In this document: piece by piece, positions 43,907 through 54,623 of the stretch
Layout: every line of letters starts with the position of its first letter
Numbering within the stretch: the stretch's first letter is position 1
The notes under the pieces: generated by a model
The model's database searches: none
Told to the model about the DNA's origin: nothing
The model's input: the letters and a program-made list of their open reading frames with translations, nothing else
DNA from: Pictodentalium vernedei
Taxonomy: Eukaryota > Mollusca > Scaphopoda > Dentaliida > Dentaliidae
DNA length: 64,000 bases
Direction: 5' to 3'
Assembly: GCA_031216915.1 (NCBI GenBank)
Contig: CM062291.1
Location: 34,476,484-34,540,483, forward strand
Made by a program: the position numbers and the translations under genes

Positions 43907-44155
43907 TTAACCCTTTACCCAATGAATCGGCCACATCCGCCCGCATAATATGTAAATTCAGGAGTTGAAAAAATATTATTTTTTCAAAAAATTTCAACAA
44001 AACCATATCATGTGACCCCTCGTTGGAACGAGCTCATCCAGCTCGTTCCAACGAGGGGTCACATGATATGGTTTTGTTGAATTTTTTTTAAAAAATTGAA
44101 AAATGATATTTAAAATAATAAATTTTGATATCGTCTGCATTGGGTAAAGGTTTAA
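43907..44155. mobile_element. TTAA MITE subfamily A, inverted orientation
   Basis: TTAA both sides. Perfect central arms with CATATCATGTGACCCCTCG meeting at GAGCTCATCCAGCTC. Confidence 0.9.
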
Positions 44156-44199
44156 GAGGAAACATTGCAATTACAGAATGCAGTGTTTATAAAACAGAA

Positions 44200-44558
44200 G
44201 GGGGGCACAGTTTCTCAGTAGGTAGAGGTGCAGGCTGCAAGCTGAGAGGTCCTCGGTTCGAATCCCACCTGCGGCAACCGCGTTGTGTCCCTGGGCAAGA
44301 CACTTCACCCCCACTGCCCATCTTGGGGCACGGTGACGTCGTGGACTAAGGCGTACTGTACGTCGATGGTGTACTTGTCTTCAACCAATGCTAACCCTGC
44401 TGGTGTGGAGTTAGTATGTTGGGGAGCTGACAGTTGCTCCCTGTTGCTCGGTGGTTCTCTCCGGGTACTCCGGCTTCCTCCACCCGTAACACTGTCATGG
44501 TCATGATTAGCCACTGTGCAGAAATATATGACCTTAAACCCCAATAAATAAATACAAA
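44200..44558 (+). mobile_element. tRNA-derived SINE (family 1, head type II), full length
   Basis: Flanked by TATAAAACAGAA at 44188-44199 and 44559-44570, a perfect 12-base duplication. Head: TTCTCAGTAGG box A-like, then GGTCCTCGGTTCGAATCCCA, a canonical box B. A GTGTCCCTGGGCAAGACACT block and the common 3' tail ending CCAATAAATAAATAC follow. Confidence 0.95.
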
Positions 44559-44570
44559 TATAAAACAGAA

Positions 44571-44999
44571 AATATTGATTTGGTAACTCTCTTATTATTT
44601 AACAATGGTATCAACAATGATGACTCAAAAAACTATCGTTGCATTTTATGTAATTAAAAAAAAATTCAAGACAGGATTGTAAACTAGTGAATGCTAATAT
44701 GAACAGTTGAACACATAAGAAAGAGAAAATTCCAGAACTTTCATAAGGCCTTATCAGGAAATTTCAAAAGCTCTTTCCACAACATTCATCCAAATTTTTG
44801 TAAGCATCTCTAGTGCTAGTGATAATGCAACAGTAAAATTGACTCTGTCTCTTACATGTGTTCCAATCCAATTATGTTTGCCCCTTACACGGATCCTCAG
44901 GGAGTTCCAATGATAGGTCATACGCTATATTTTTCAAGCAAAAGTTGAAAAAATAATTACATCTGAATGGTGATTTTTATTCACTTGCCGATAATTAAA
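44571..44999. other. Unassigned sequence with a MITE B scrap
   Basis: 44890-44985 has GGTCATACGCTATATTTTTC and GAATGGTGATTTTTA from subfamily B. The rest is unassigned. Confidence 0.4.
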
Positions 45000-45220
45000 T
45001 ATTTATTTATTTATTTATGTTTACATACTTCTCTGCACAATAGCTCATCATGACTGCAACATGGATTTAAAGTCAATTCTAGCCAATCATTTATATACCC
45101 AAGATGCCCATTTTAGAGGACTGGTGACCAGGTCCTATTTTACACGTAAAACAGAGCTTGTTGGCCTTAGTAAACAAGCACTGGTTCACTTCCCAGGGTT
45201 CCCACACAGGGAGGTAATCA
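45000..45220 (-). mobile_element. SINE family 2
   Basis: Tail ATTTATTTATTTATGTTTAC and the body with small deletions, ending CTTCCCAGGGTTCCCACA. Confidence 0.75.
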
Positions 45221-45287
45221 AGTTTGACAAAGGGGTAAAGTCTAAAAAGTTTGGCAAGTTGTTTTTTTTTTTTCATGGACAACCAAT

Positions 45288-45505
45288 CAAGCCTGAAAAT
45301 AAGCAATCATGTCATTTGCAGAATGAGGTCCCCAGAGGGTGAATTTGCTGATGCTTTCTCATACAGTGTGCCAACTTATCCTCTGTGTACCTGTTGCCGT
45401 TTAGGTTTGAGACCTTGATTCAGATTGAGGTTCACAGAGGGTAAATTTAGTGATGCTATCCTGCTGTGCAGGGTAGCATCACGACATTCACCCATTCTTC
45501 ATTCC
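45288..45505. mobile_element. hAT-like MITE, right end truncated
   Basis: CAAGCCTGAAAATAAGCAA left end, internal GTGATGCTATCCTGCTGTGC. Breaks off after GACATTCACCC. Confidence 0.75.
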
Positions 45506-45549
45506 TCATTCAGGAGTTTTATACAAGACAGAAATTCTCTTTTTGGTGG

Positions 45550-45949
45550 GAGCGCGGTGGCTCAGTGGTTACGGCATTGAACTTCAAACCGAAAGGTCCA
45601 TGGTTCGATCCCTGCCAGGAGTAATTGCATTGTGTCCTTCGGCAAGGGACTTAATCCTGATTGCCCACATGGGGGGAAAGGTGGCGCAATGGATTGAGAC
45701 ATACTGCACATCAATGATGTACTTGTCTTCGACCAATGCTAACCCTTCTTGTGTGGAGTTAGTACGTTGGGGAGTCTGACTGTTGCTCGCCGCTGCTAGA
45801 TGGGTCACATATTTCAGCACAGTGGCTAACCATGACCACGACAGTTTTACGAGCGGAGGAAGCCGGAGTACACCACCCATAAAATGGACCAACCTGAGGT
45901 GAGCCTGGCTGTCAAAAGTGTCATTAAACCCCAATAAATAAATAAATAA

Positions 45950-45996
<47 letters not shown>

Positions 45997-46075
45997 ATAT
46001 GGGGCGTTTGACTGTTGCTCACAGATGGTTCTCTCTGGGTACTCTGGCCTACTCCACCCATATGTATGTTGATAC
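45550..46075 (+). mobile_element. tRNA-derived SINE (family 1, head type III), rearranged 3' half
   Basis: Head GCGCGGTGGCTCAGTGGTTA (box A), then CCATGGTTCGATCCCTGCC (box B). At about 45800-45870 a piece of the tail region is in inverted orientation, then a variant tail with CATTAAACCCCAATAAATAA and a long AATA run to 45998. 46000-46075 is another body scrap. Confidence 0.8.
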
Positions 46076-46084
46076 ACCTACATA

Positions 46085-46650
46085 CCATATTTTATTTGAA
46101 TAAGTCAACAACAATTAAAATTATCGGGAAACCAAAAAAATGAATTTTCAGGGTCAAAAAAGGGGCATAACTCTGGTAAAAATTGTCAAACCACATTTCG
46201 ATGCAAACGTGACCTGTATTTTATGTTGATACACCTACAGGCAAAATTTCATTTGATTTGGCCAATTATAACTTAAGTTATCGTTGGAAACCAAAAAAAA
46301 TTAATTTCCCAAGTCAAAAAAGGGGCATAACTCTGGCAAAAATTGTCGGACCACACCCTGATTTGCACTTGAAATTTCATTTGATTTGGCTAACTATAAC
46401 TGAAGTTATCATTGAGAAACCCCAAAAATGAATTTTCGAAGTCAAAAAAGGGGTATAACTCTGGCAAAAAATGTCGGACCACACCCTGATTCGAACTTGT
46501 ATTTTATGTTGATACACCTACATACCAAATTTCATTTGATTAAGCCAACTGTAACTAACGTTACCATCGGGAAACCAAAGTGGGACGGACAGACATACAC
46601 AGGCTATTTTAATAGTCCCCCCCCAAAAAAATTTGGGGGACACAAAAATA
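46085..46650. repeat. Tandem array of 130-160 bp units with HINE-like border
   Basis: GTCAAAAAAGGGGCATAACT recurs at 46153 (one G variant), 46313 and 46441. The right border has GACGGACAGACATACACAGG and then CCCCCCCCAAAAAAATTTGG, an inverted repeat. Confidence 0.65.
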
Positions 46651-46935
46651 TGATATATATATATTTGTGTTTACCTATATACCTGTGTCAGGCAGGAATC
46701 CCACACACGCTAAGTCTGGAACGGAACTGAAAACTCTAAAGTTTATTAAAATCAACCTCGGAACTGCGGAACTGAATCACCTTGCTCTGAATGTACAGCC
46801 ATCGTATCACCTGAGCTAACAAGAACCCTGTCCATGGACCTAGCACAATGCCTGGTGGGATTGTTGTTTGACATAGGTGATATAAAATTAAACTCAAGCA
46901 GTTGCATCTTCACTGATCACCAATTAATTGAGATT
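46651..46935. other. Unassigned sequence
   Basis: Nothing recognised. Confidence 0.35.
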
Positions 46936-47116
46936 TTCAAGGACTCCGACAATGATTTTCAAGGACTTTTCTAATTTTCATATGAACAGGGTTCTTACAG
47001 TCAAGGACCAAAAAAATTCCAAGGACTTTTTCAAGGACATGTCAGCATTTTCCCCAAGGATGTTTTTTTTAAACTGTACATTTGGAATACAACCATTTTT
47101 AGAAGCCTTACCTACT

Positions 47117-47350
47117 TTAACCCTTTACCTTACATGAAAAGCAGACGACACTTGCAAAAAAATTCTTGAATAACTAATTTTTTGTCTCAAAAACATAGGT
47201 TATGACCCCTCATTGGAATGAGCTCGATGAGCTCGTTCCAACAAGGGGTCATAACCTATGTTTTTGAGACAAAAAAATAATTGTAATTAATTGACCATTT
47301 TTGAGAATAGCGGTGGCCGGTTGTGACCGTTACACTGGGTAAAGGGTTAA
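47117..47350. mobile_element. TTAA MITE subfamily B
   Basis: TTAA both sides, ACATAGGTTATGACCCCTCA arms and the centre GAGCTCGATGAGCTC. Confidence 0.88.
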
Positions 47351-47454
47351 AAATGTCTTCTACCTCATCCTTCTAAATTCCAGGAAAACAGTGCTTCTAA
47401 AATGCTCTGCAACAAAATTATGGTACTTATAGAATGACACTCAGTTAAACAAGT

Positions 47455-48610
47455 GTTTGACCACCGAGGTGGTATTAGTCCCCTACGGCGCTTTTGTGAC
47501 ATAAGGGGTTTTTGTCACAGAAGACACTAGAGTATATAAGCATCTTGGATTTTGAAAAAAAAAAATTGAGCGTGCATAATCCCCTCACAACCCTTTATCC
47601 ATGTACCATATATGAAAGGCGTAACTTGAACCATGTTGGAGGGAGGGGTGGTAACATAAAATAGAGAAAAAAGCTTAATAAACACAACAAAAATGGCCGC
47701 CATTCTGCCATCTTGGATTTTGAAAAATAAATATTGACTGTGCATCATCCCCTCAGAACCATTTATCCATGTACCAAAGATGAAAGGTGTAGCTTGAAGC
47801 ATATTAGAGGGAGAGGTGGTAACATAAAAACAGACAGACAGACGGACAGACAGATGTTAGATTTTGAAAAAAAATATTGAGCGTGCAACATCCCATTACA
47901 ACCCTCTATCCATGTGCCAGATATAAAAAGTGTAGCTTGAACCATGTTGGAGTGAGGGGTGGTAACATAAAATAGAGAAAAAAGCTTAAAAAAACACAAC
48001 AAAAATGGCCGCCATGGCGCTATCTTGAATTTTGGAAAAAAAATATTGAACGTGCAACATCCCATTGCAACTCTCTATCCATGTGCCAGATATAAAAAGT
48101 GTAGCTTGAACCATGTTGGAGTGAGGGGTGGTAACATAAAATAGAGAAAAAAGCTTAAAAAACACAACAAAAATGGCCGCCATGCCGCCATCTTGGATTT
48201 TGAAAAAAAAATATTGAACGTGCATCATCCCCTCCCAACCCTCTATCCATGTGCCAAATATGTAAAGTGTAGCTTTAACCATGTTGGTGGGAGGGGTGGT
48301 AACATGAAAATAGAGAAAAAAAGCTTAAAAAACACAACAAAAATGGCCGCCATCTTGGATTTTGAAAAAAAAATTTTGAGCGTGCATCATCCCCTCAAAA
48401 CCATTTATCCATGTACCAAATATGAAAGGTGTAGCTTAAAGCATGTTGGAGGGAGAGGTGGTAACATAAAAAAAAACCCAGACAGACAGATGGACGGACG
48501 GACGGACGGACGGACGGACGGATGGATGGACGGATGGACGGACAGACAGACAGACGGACGGAGTGCAATCCTATAGTCCCCTTACGGTTCCCGTAGGGGA
48601 CTAATAATGC
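47455..48610 (-). mobile_element. HINE/Helentron-like element with 168-bp array
   Basis: On the minus strand it starts TTAGTCCCCTACGGGAAC and ends CCGTAGGGGACTAATA, then hairpin ACCACCTCGGTGGT, then CAAACACTTG: subterminal inverted repeats plus a terminal hairpin. The array of GGTAACATAAAATAGAG units sits at 47652, 47820, 47963, 48132, 48300 and 48462. A GGAC/GACA microsatellite (48481-48560) lies beside the 5' end. Confidence 0.75.
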
Positions 48611-48934
48611 CTGAACTTTAATTCCTCATTTATCAATTATCCATTATTTATGTTCGTTTTTTTTGTTTTTCAACTAAAACAAGTGCAAAAGAGATGTTTC
48701 AATTGTCCACTATTACACAGGTAAAAATGATATAGGGCAAAATTCAAGGACTAACAAGGAGTCTGGTGGATTTTCAAGTACATTTTCTGAATTTTCAAAA
48801 TTCAAGGAGTAAGATTGAAATTCAAGGACTTTTCAAGGATGTGCACACCCTGTATGAACATACAAAACCATGAACAACACAAAAGAATTTTTCTGCCCGA
48901 GAACCTAATTTCTGGAAAACCCAACTATAAAGAT

Positions 48935-49075
48935 ATATTATGTACCTCAAGTACAACAAGGTGCCATCTTCAATGCTAAAGCATTACAGGTGGCATTATG
49001 TACCTCAAGTGCAACAAGGTGCCATCTGCAATGCTTTAGCATTGCAGATGGCATCTTGTTGCATTGAAGAGATAG
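48935..49075. repeat. Overlapping palindromes
   Basis: GTACCTCAAGTACAACAAGG occurs twice in near-identical form, and CATCTGCAATGCTTTAGC folds onto GCATTGCAGATGGCATC. Confidence 0.65.
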
Positions 49076-49274
49076 ACAGATGTGGTTCTTGACAATTTTT
49101 GTAACATTGCATGTATTTGGGGTGGGTTGACATAAAACTTCTCATCTCAAGAGTTATAGGTAAACTGAATTTAAGTACTTTTCTAGGAAGGTGGTAGAAA
49201 ATTATGTTCTTTTCAAGGACAGAAACAACTTCAAGCACTTTTCATTTGAGTGGGAATCCTGTGACTTGTAAATA

Positions 49275-49588
49275 CAGTTAAAACTAGAAGTTCTGTCATA
49301 AACTGTGCGCTTATCTAGGCTTAATTGCGAGTGAGAATTACGCGCAATTGCCATATCGAATGGCATCCAAAGCACGGCAGGTTTACCTGGTTACTCATAG
49401 CAAACACAAGCAATTTTTCTGATAATGGACCTCCGGGTTACCCGGAGGTCCATTGACTGAAACATTGCTTGTTTACAGGCCATATGTACAGAATGTGACA
49501 GCCTAACTATGGTCATAACTCGTAGATTATAGCGCAGATCGACGTGCTATTTGTACGCATTTCATGACAGGACTTCTAGTTTTAACTG
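49275..49588. mobile_element. TA-flanked MITE, family P2
   Basis: Ends CAGTTAAAACTAGAAGTTCT and the inverted GACTTCTAGTTTTAACTG, with TA at 49273-49274 and 49589-49590. Central hairpin GGACCTCCGGGTTACCCGGA. Confidence 0.85.
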
Positions 49589-49590
49589 TA

Positions 49591-50015
49591 CGCTCGACAT
49601 CTATGCCTCGTATTTTGAATGAGGTACAAATTTGATCCTGACCAATTTAATTCTATTCCGGAACAAGAATTTTGCACCAAAATTTCTAGTCACCATTCCA
49701 GTACATACACCAGCTTTACATTGCATGAGGTCATATTGTGAAGCAAATCTACCTATGCCCCTGATAAACTATGACACGAGCAACAGTGTAATGAACTAAA
49801 AACAAAATGGGGAAAAAATGCAAAAAACATTTAGCAGATCATATAGGTATACCACTGTATAGGTAAAGTATATAAAAGTCATGTAATAAACAGATCAAAT
49901 GCAATTCACAGAGATCTCATGCAATACATGTTCCCAGTAAATATGTGATTTTTAAAACATTAGCCTTGGCCTACTTATTGGACTTTGTGGTGGTCAAGCA
50001 TGCACATAGATCAAC
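49591..50015. other. Unassigned sequence
   Basis: CTATGACACGAGCAACAGTG near 49769 is similar to CTATGACATAAGCAAAGGTG near 56849, so both may be scraps of one repeat. No gene. Confidence 0.4.
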
Positions 50016-50492
50016 TTCAAAATTAACAAGAGCAACGAGAAGCGTGGCATATGCCCCCTCCTGCAATACCATGGATAGCATTATGCCATCAAAAGCATGA
50101 TATGTGCCTGCAGCAATCTGTACTAATATAAACAAGCATGGCAAAAATTTTTTCAATCCAACGTATGATGACAGAGCTACAGCAGCAAATATGTTGGACT
50201 GACACATTTTTCAATCAATTTTCAATAATAATCCCCAAGTTAAACAAGGGAAAATAACTCTGTAAATGTTTATGCGAAGATTTTAATTCTGCTGTAGGAT
50301 CTGATCCCCCATGTTGATGGACAAGCAGGGCAAAAATTATTTGAATCCGACAAATAATGACCATGCTAGAGCAGCAAATATGTTGGACAGACACATTTGC
50401 ATTATGCACGAATGTACGAAAGTGCGAACGTTACGAACGCACGCAGCTCTCCACTAGATACCCCCCTCCAAACAAGTCGGGGGCATAATAAT
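50016..50492. mobile_element. Short element with subterminal inverted repeats and an internal duplication
   Basis: GGCATATGCCCCCTCC near the left and GTCGGGGGCATAATAAT at the right are inverted. CAGCAAATATGTTGGAC occurs twice, about 187 bases apart. HINE-like by layout, without a clear end hairpin. Confidence 0.45.
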
Positions 50493-50546
50493 AATAATTC
50501 TTTGGCCTTCAGATAATTTGTTGTGGTCCTTCATTGACCCAGTCCT

Positions 50547-50867
50547 CTACCGGGTTATTCCTTTCCCACCCTCTTTCCTAATCTCCCAGCATTCAGTCAT
50601 AATTCCACCCACTGGCACCTTCTTGATCTCACAAACTATAAAATTCACCCTCTCCCTCATGTCATTCCTCATCCACTCATCCTTCAGGAGTCTCGTTCCA
50701 CTGGGCAAATATTTGGGGCACTCAAGAATGAAATGTTCCAGGGTCTCCATTACTCCTAAGTTACACATTACTTTTGGCACGCTTTTCCCTTGTCTTTCCC
50801 CGATTCTCCCCTCAACTCCAGTGACTTGAATCTCACTTTGAACAACAATGACCCCCAAACAATCCAT
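50547..50867 (-). pseudogene. LINE (non-LTR retrotransposon) C-terminal remnant
   Basis: A 106-residue open frame. NLGVMETLEHFILECPKYLP corresponds to the conserved zinc-binding tail that follows the reverse transcriptase in many LINEs, of the general form C-x2-C-x-ETxxHFLLECPxY. The first Cys pair is partly lost (only one Cys, CNLGV). The downstream LLKDEWMRN stretch fits the same region. No reverse transcriptase motifs remain upstream, as expected of a 5'-truncated copy; the open length suggests modest age. Family within LINEs cannot be assigned. Confidence 0.55.
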
Positions 50868-51002
50868 CTAGGTACTCCTCAAATGCTGGGAGTTAAACTA
50901 TCCTGATTCACGTCTTAAATTACATAAAACATTTGCCAAAATATACTTTTGAAAAAGGTTTAGCTGTCTCAGTGAGCTGACTATCCACTTGAAGATGGCC
51001 AC

Positions 51003-51255
51003 CAAGCCAGAAAATAAGCAGACTGTCATCTGCAAAATGAGGTCCCCAGATGGTGAATTTAGTGATGCTACCCTGCACAGCAGGATAGCATCACTAAATT
51101 TACCCTCTGTGAACCTCAACCTGAATCAAGGTCTCAAAACTAAACAGAAAGAGGTACCCAGAGGATACATTGGCCTACTGTATGGGATAGCATCAGCACA
51201 TTCACCCTCTGGGGACCTCATTCTGCAAATGACAGATTACTTATTTTCAGGCTTG
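51003..51255. mobile_element. hAT-like MITE, decayed duplication
   Basis: CAAGCCAGAAAATAAGCAG and TTATTTTCAGGCTTG ends. Flanks ATGGCCAC and AGGGTCAC match 6 of 8. Confidence 0.88.
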
Positions 51256-51467
51256 AGGGTCACTGCATTTCAGATTTCTAGCCAATCATAAAAAAAGGTT
51301 GAACATTGAGAAGTTTCTCTTGCATGACATATCTCACACGTTTTAAGTCAAAACGAAAAAATATAAATTTTCTTGAAAGATATGCAATAATGTCAAGACT
51401 TTATAAGTCATCTTGGTTGAACATACTCTGTGACCTGCAAACCTCAGACCACGTTACCTTCAATTCA

Positions 51468-51539
51468 CCATGGGCACGGTGGCATTGCGGTAACCGGTTC
51501 TCGTCAGATCACCGAAGTTAAGCAACGCCGTGCCCATCA
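51468..51539 (+). ncRNA. 5S rRNA-derived fragment in a hairpin frame
   Basis: ACCGGTTCTCGTCAGATCAC followed by CGAAGTTAAGCAACG corresponds to the central part of metazoan 5S rRNA, including the box A of its internal promoter. The 5' third and the box C region are absent. ATGGGCACGG (51469-51478) and CCGTGCCCAT (51528-51537) enclose it as a perfect 10-bp inverted repeat. A 5S-derived SINE head or retrocopy is possible; it is not a functional 5S gene. Confidence 0.7.
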
Positions 51540-51606
51540 AAAGTTCATGCTCTTGGTTTATGTATTAGGCCTCGTAATCTACAGAATAGCATGGGTGGTG
51601 GTGTAT

Positions 51607-51664
51607 TTCATCCCTTGAGAGCAAGAAGGCTTTGCAATGCTGAAGCCTTCTTTCACTCAAGATA
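51607..51664. repeat. Imperfect hairpin
   Basis: CTTGAGAGCAAGAAGGCTT pairs with AGCCTTCTTTCACTCAAG around a short loop. Confidence 0.6.
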
Positions 51665-51910
51665 CAAATTTATCAATTTTTTTAACGTTGGTAAAATATC
51701 AGATATAAACCATTTAATTTTTATTTTTTTTAAAGTTTACATTGGTTATAAAAAGAGAGCATGCAGTAGCCAAAAGAACCATGCAGGAAGGCCTGAGAAA
51801 CAGATTTTAAATTTTTTTAGGCCTTATTATTATTTTAAAGAAAGTAATTCTTTAAAATTATAAAAACACACAACTTGTTTTCGTGAACAAGACCACTCAG
51901 TTGTCATATA

Positions 51911-52300
51911 CAGTGGAACCCTGTTAATTGAACACTTTGCCAACGGAAATTATTCAATTCATATGAGTTTTCACTTAACAGGGATTGTAACACTTTCCAG
52001 TATTATAGAGATAAATTTAGCATTTATTCTATTGTATCTTGTTTGACAGAGCTCCATGAGCTCTGTCAAATGAGATATAATAGATTAAACGTCTGTAGTG
52101 GAACTAGAGAGAGTCAGGGTAATTTTTCAAAAGTTCCAAGATTTTTTTTATTCAATTAACAGGAGTTTACTCTATAACCTATATTCAATTAACTGGTCAA
52201 ATTTGTATTGGAGGTATGGTAAATGGTTTTGTGTTGGGACATTATATTCAATTAACAGGGCTATTGATTTAAGAGATATCCAATTAAGTGGGCTCCACTG
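51911..52300. mobile_element. pogo/mariner-like MITE, family P1
   Basis: TA at 51909-51910 and 52301-52302. CAGTGGAACCCTGTTAATTG and AATTAAGTGGGCTCCACTG ends. Central hairpin TTTGACAGAGCTCCATGAGC. Confidence 0.87.
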
Positions 52301-52521
52301 TATTTAGAACAAGTATTTTCATGCAAAAGATATTTGAAACATGAGGCTTGATGAAAATTGTGGTTTCGCAAATGGTCTAATTTTCTTTCAAAATAATGGC
52401 TTTCAGAGAACAGGCGGGCATTTTCGCAACAACTAATTTTTCAGGCACTCAAGGGATGAAATACTCTGATTTTCACTGATTTGTGGATTATAGGACTAGT
52501 GATGGAGTGACAAATATATTA

Positions 52522-52884
52522 TTATTTATTTATTTATTGGGGTTTAAGGTCACATACTTATGCACAATGGCTAATCATGACCGTGACAGTTTTACGGGTG
52601 GAGGAAGCCGGAGCACCCTGAGAGAACCACCGAGCATTGACGAGCAACTGTCATCTCCTCAACATTCTAACTCTGTTCAAGCTCCGCTCAAGCAGGGTTA
52701 CAGCAGTTGAAGACATGTACACCATCGACGTGCAGTACGCCTTAGTACACGGCATCATCATGCCACATGTAGGCAACCAGGATAAAGTGCCTTGCCCAAG
52801 GACACAACGTGGATTGTCCCGGACGGGGATCGAACTTGGGACCTCTAGCATAGAAGTCGAACAGTCTACCACTGAGCCACGGCG
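52522..52884 (-). mobile_element. tRNA-derived SINE (family 1, head type I), full length
   Basis: Flanked by AATATATTA at 52513-52521 and 52885-52893. Minus-strand head CGTGGCTCAGTGGTAGACTG, box B region CAAGTTCGATCCCC. Confidence 0.9.
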
Positions 52885-52893
52885 AATATATTA

Positions 52894-53116
52894 ATATGAA
52901 GTACTAAATAGTTTCCACTGATCTGAGAACAATATGACTCAAAATAAAATCATTTATACAAGACAATGAAATACAAAAATGGTATTAAACATGCAGGAAT
53001 GTCAAATACTAAAATAGTTTTACAAATACTACGAGTGCCCGAAAGAATGTAGATGTATCTATCCCCTACTGTGATAGGATAGCAGGCGGGTTTACCTCTG
53101 TCTATCTTATCTTGAT
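52894..53116. other. Unassigned sequence
   Basis: Nothing recognised. Confidence 0.35.
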
Positions 53117-53365
53117 TTAACCCTTTACCCAATGAATCTGCTGCATCTGCCCATGTAATATGCAAATTCAGCAGTTGAAAAAATAGTATTTTTCAAAAAA
53201 TTTCAACAAAACCATATCATGTGATCCCTTGTTGGAACGAGCTCATCAAGCTCGTTCCAACGAGGGGTCACATGATATGGTTTTGTAGACATTTTTTGAA
53301 AAAAATTTAAAAATGATATTTAAAATAATAAATTTTGATATTGTCTGCATTGGGTAAAGGGTTAA
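53117..53365. mobile_element. TTAA MITE subfamily A, inverted orientation
   Basis: TTAA both sides and a central hairpin meeting at GAGCTCATCAAGCTC. Confidence 0.88.
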
Positions 53366-53532
53366 CTAAATGGTTCAACAAACATAAAACTTACATAACT
53401 CACGATGATATCATTTGCACAGGAGTACCAGATAATAACAAAATAACTTGCCAGATTCTGGGGCAATTGGAAATAAAATGAAGTTTATTATACAGGAATG
53501 TGACAAACTAAATGGCTTCTGTGGTTCTGCGA

Positions 53533-53640
53533 TTATTTATTTATTTATTGGTGTTTAAGGTTACATATTTCTGTACAATAGCTAATTGTGACTGCTGCAT
53601 GGAGATCAAGTCATGGCAAGCAATCAGGTTCTGTGATTAA
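53533..53640 (-). mobile_element. SINE family 2, tail portion only
   Basis: TTATTGGTGTTTAAGGTTAC and GGAGATCAAGTCATGGCAAG. The rest is missing at the border with a TTAA MITE. Confidence 0.65.
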
Positions 53641-53865
53641 CCTTTTACCTAACATGAAAAGCAGACGACACTTGCAAACAAAATTCTTGAATAGTTAATT
53701 TTTTGTCTCCAAAACATTGGTTATAACCACTCATAGGAACAAGCTCATTCCAAAGAGGGGTCATAACTTATGTTTTTGAGACAAAAAATGAAAACAAAAT
53801 GAAAATTAATTGGCTTTGAGAATATTGCTGGCCGGTTTTAGCCATTACGTTGGGTAAAGGGTTAA
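53637..53865. mobile_element. TTAA MITE subfamily B
   Basis: TTAACCTTTTACCTAACATG to GTTGGGTAAAGGGTTAA. The central hairpin is reduced. Confidence 0.82.
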
Positions 53866-53887
53866 GAGAGGATAATATAGCAGGTAG

Positions 53888-54070
53888 TTAACCCTTTACC
53901 AAGAGCACATGATTTCAAAATTTTTAACAACATTTCAACAAAACAATGGGACCACCTCGTGAGGGAGCACATATGGTTTTGTTGATATTTGGAAAAAAAA
54001 TTAAAAAATTTTCCACTGCTCATTTTATAAATCATGCCGACAGAGATGGTCGATTCATTAGGTAAAGGGT
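53888..54070. mobile_element. TTAA MITE subfamily A, deleted and diverged
   Basis: TTAACCCTTTACCAAGAGC left, GATTCATTAGGTAAAGGG right, with the right TTAA lost. Confidence 0.65.
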
Positions 54071-54158
54071 TTTTATAGAATCACTCAAACAGCATTGCAA
54101 AATACAGTAGACACCAGTAATTTGGTGCCTTAACACTCAATGGGTAAACATCCACCTA

Positions 54159-54405
54159 TATCTTATTTGTTTATTTGGGGTTCAATGACACTTTCAACAG
54201 CCAGGGTCAAATTGTGTCAGACAGTTTTACAGGTTACAGAAGCCAGACTACCTAGAGAGAACCAACAAGCAGTGGTGAGTAACTGTCAGACTTTCCAACT
54301 TACTAACTCAGTACAAGCAGATTTAGTAGCAGTTGAAGGCAAATACATCATCAACGTGCAGTACACCTCAGTACCCCGTGTCACCATGTCCCCACTTGGG
54401 TGGAA
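54159..54405 (-). mobile_element. Family 1 variant SINE
   Basis: Variant tail TTTGGGGTTCAATGACACTT and a body with AGAGAGAACCAACAAGCAGT. The head is missing. Confidence 0.7.
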
Positions 54406-54473
54406 GCTGGACACATTTAACCAAATTTCCTACTTGTAAATTGGATTTATTTTTTCATCAATGATTTCTTGAG

Positions 54474-54581
54474 TTAAATGTAAATGGACGTTTCATAAAA
54501 TCTAGTCATGGCTGCTTCACAGCAGCCATGACTAGATTTGATAAAAAATATCTTAAAAATACTCAGCAGGTCAAGAGTTAA
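54474..54581. mobile_element. TTAA MITE family 4
   Basis: TTAA both sides. Palindrome TCATGGCTGCTTCACAGCAG, with CCATGACTAGA on the right arm. Confidence 0.8.
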
Positions 54582-54623
54582 GTGTAGTGACAAGGACACA
54601 ATCCAGTTACCACTGGTCAGGAT

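Larger units (their letters stand above)
46936..49255. mobile_element. Nested hAT-like complex
   Basis: An inner element begins CAGGGTTCTTACAGTCAAGG (46988) and ends CAAGGATGTGCACACCCTG (48868). Its flanks share TATGAA. A related outer end, CATTTGAGTGGGAATCCTGTG, lies at 49253 and a TTTTCAAGGACTCCGAC scrap at 46936. The inner element contains a TTAA MITE and a HINE-like element. CAGGG ends with nearby TCAAGGA repeats recall known hAT termini; superfamily is inferred. Confidence 0.55.

Noticed and set aside
44200-44290. tRNA gene on the plus strand
   Set aside because: Box A and B are present, but it continues into a SINE body and tail with a target duplication; the acceptor stem does not close.
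45555-45625. tRNA gene at the start of a SINE
   Set aside because: Same reasoning: SINE head, no paired acceptor stem or 3' terminator.
47986-48282. Phe-rich membrane protein from repeated ORFs on the minus strand
   Set aside because: Arises from the 168-bp array of a non-autonomous element; 168 is a multiple of three, which keeps frames open by chance.
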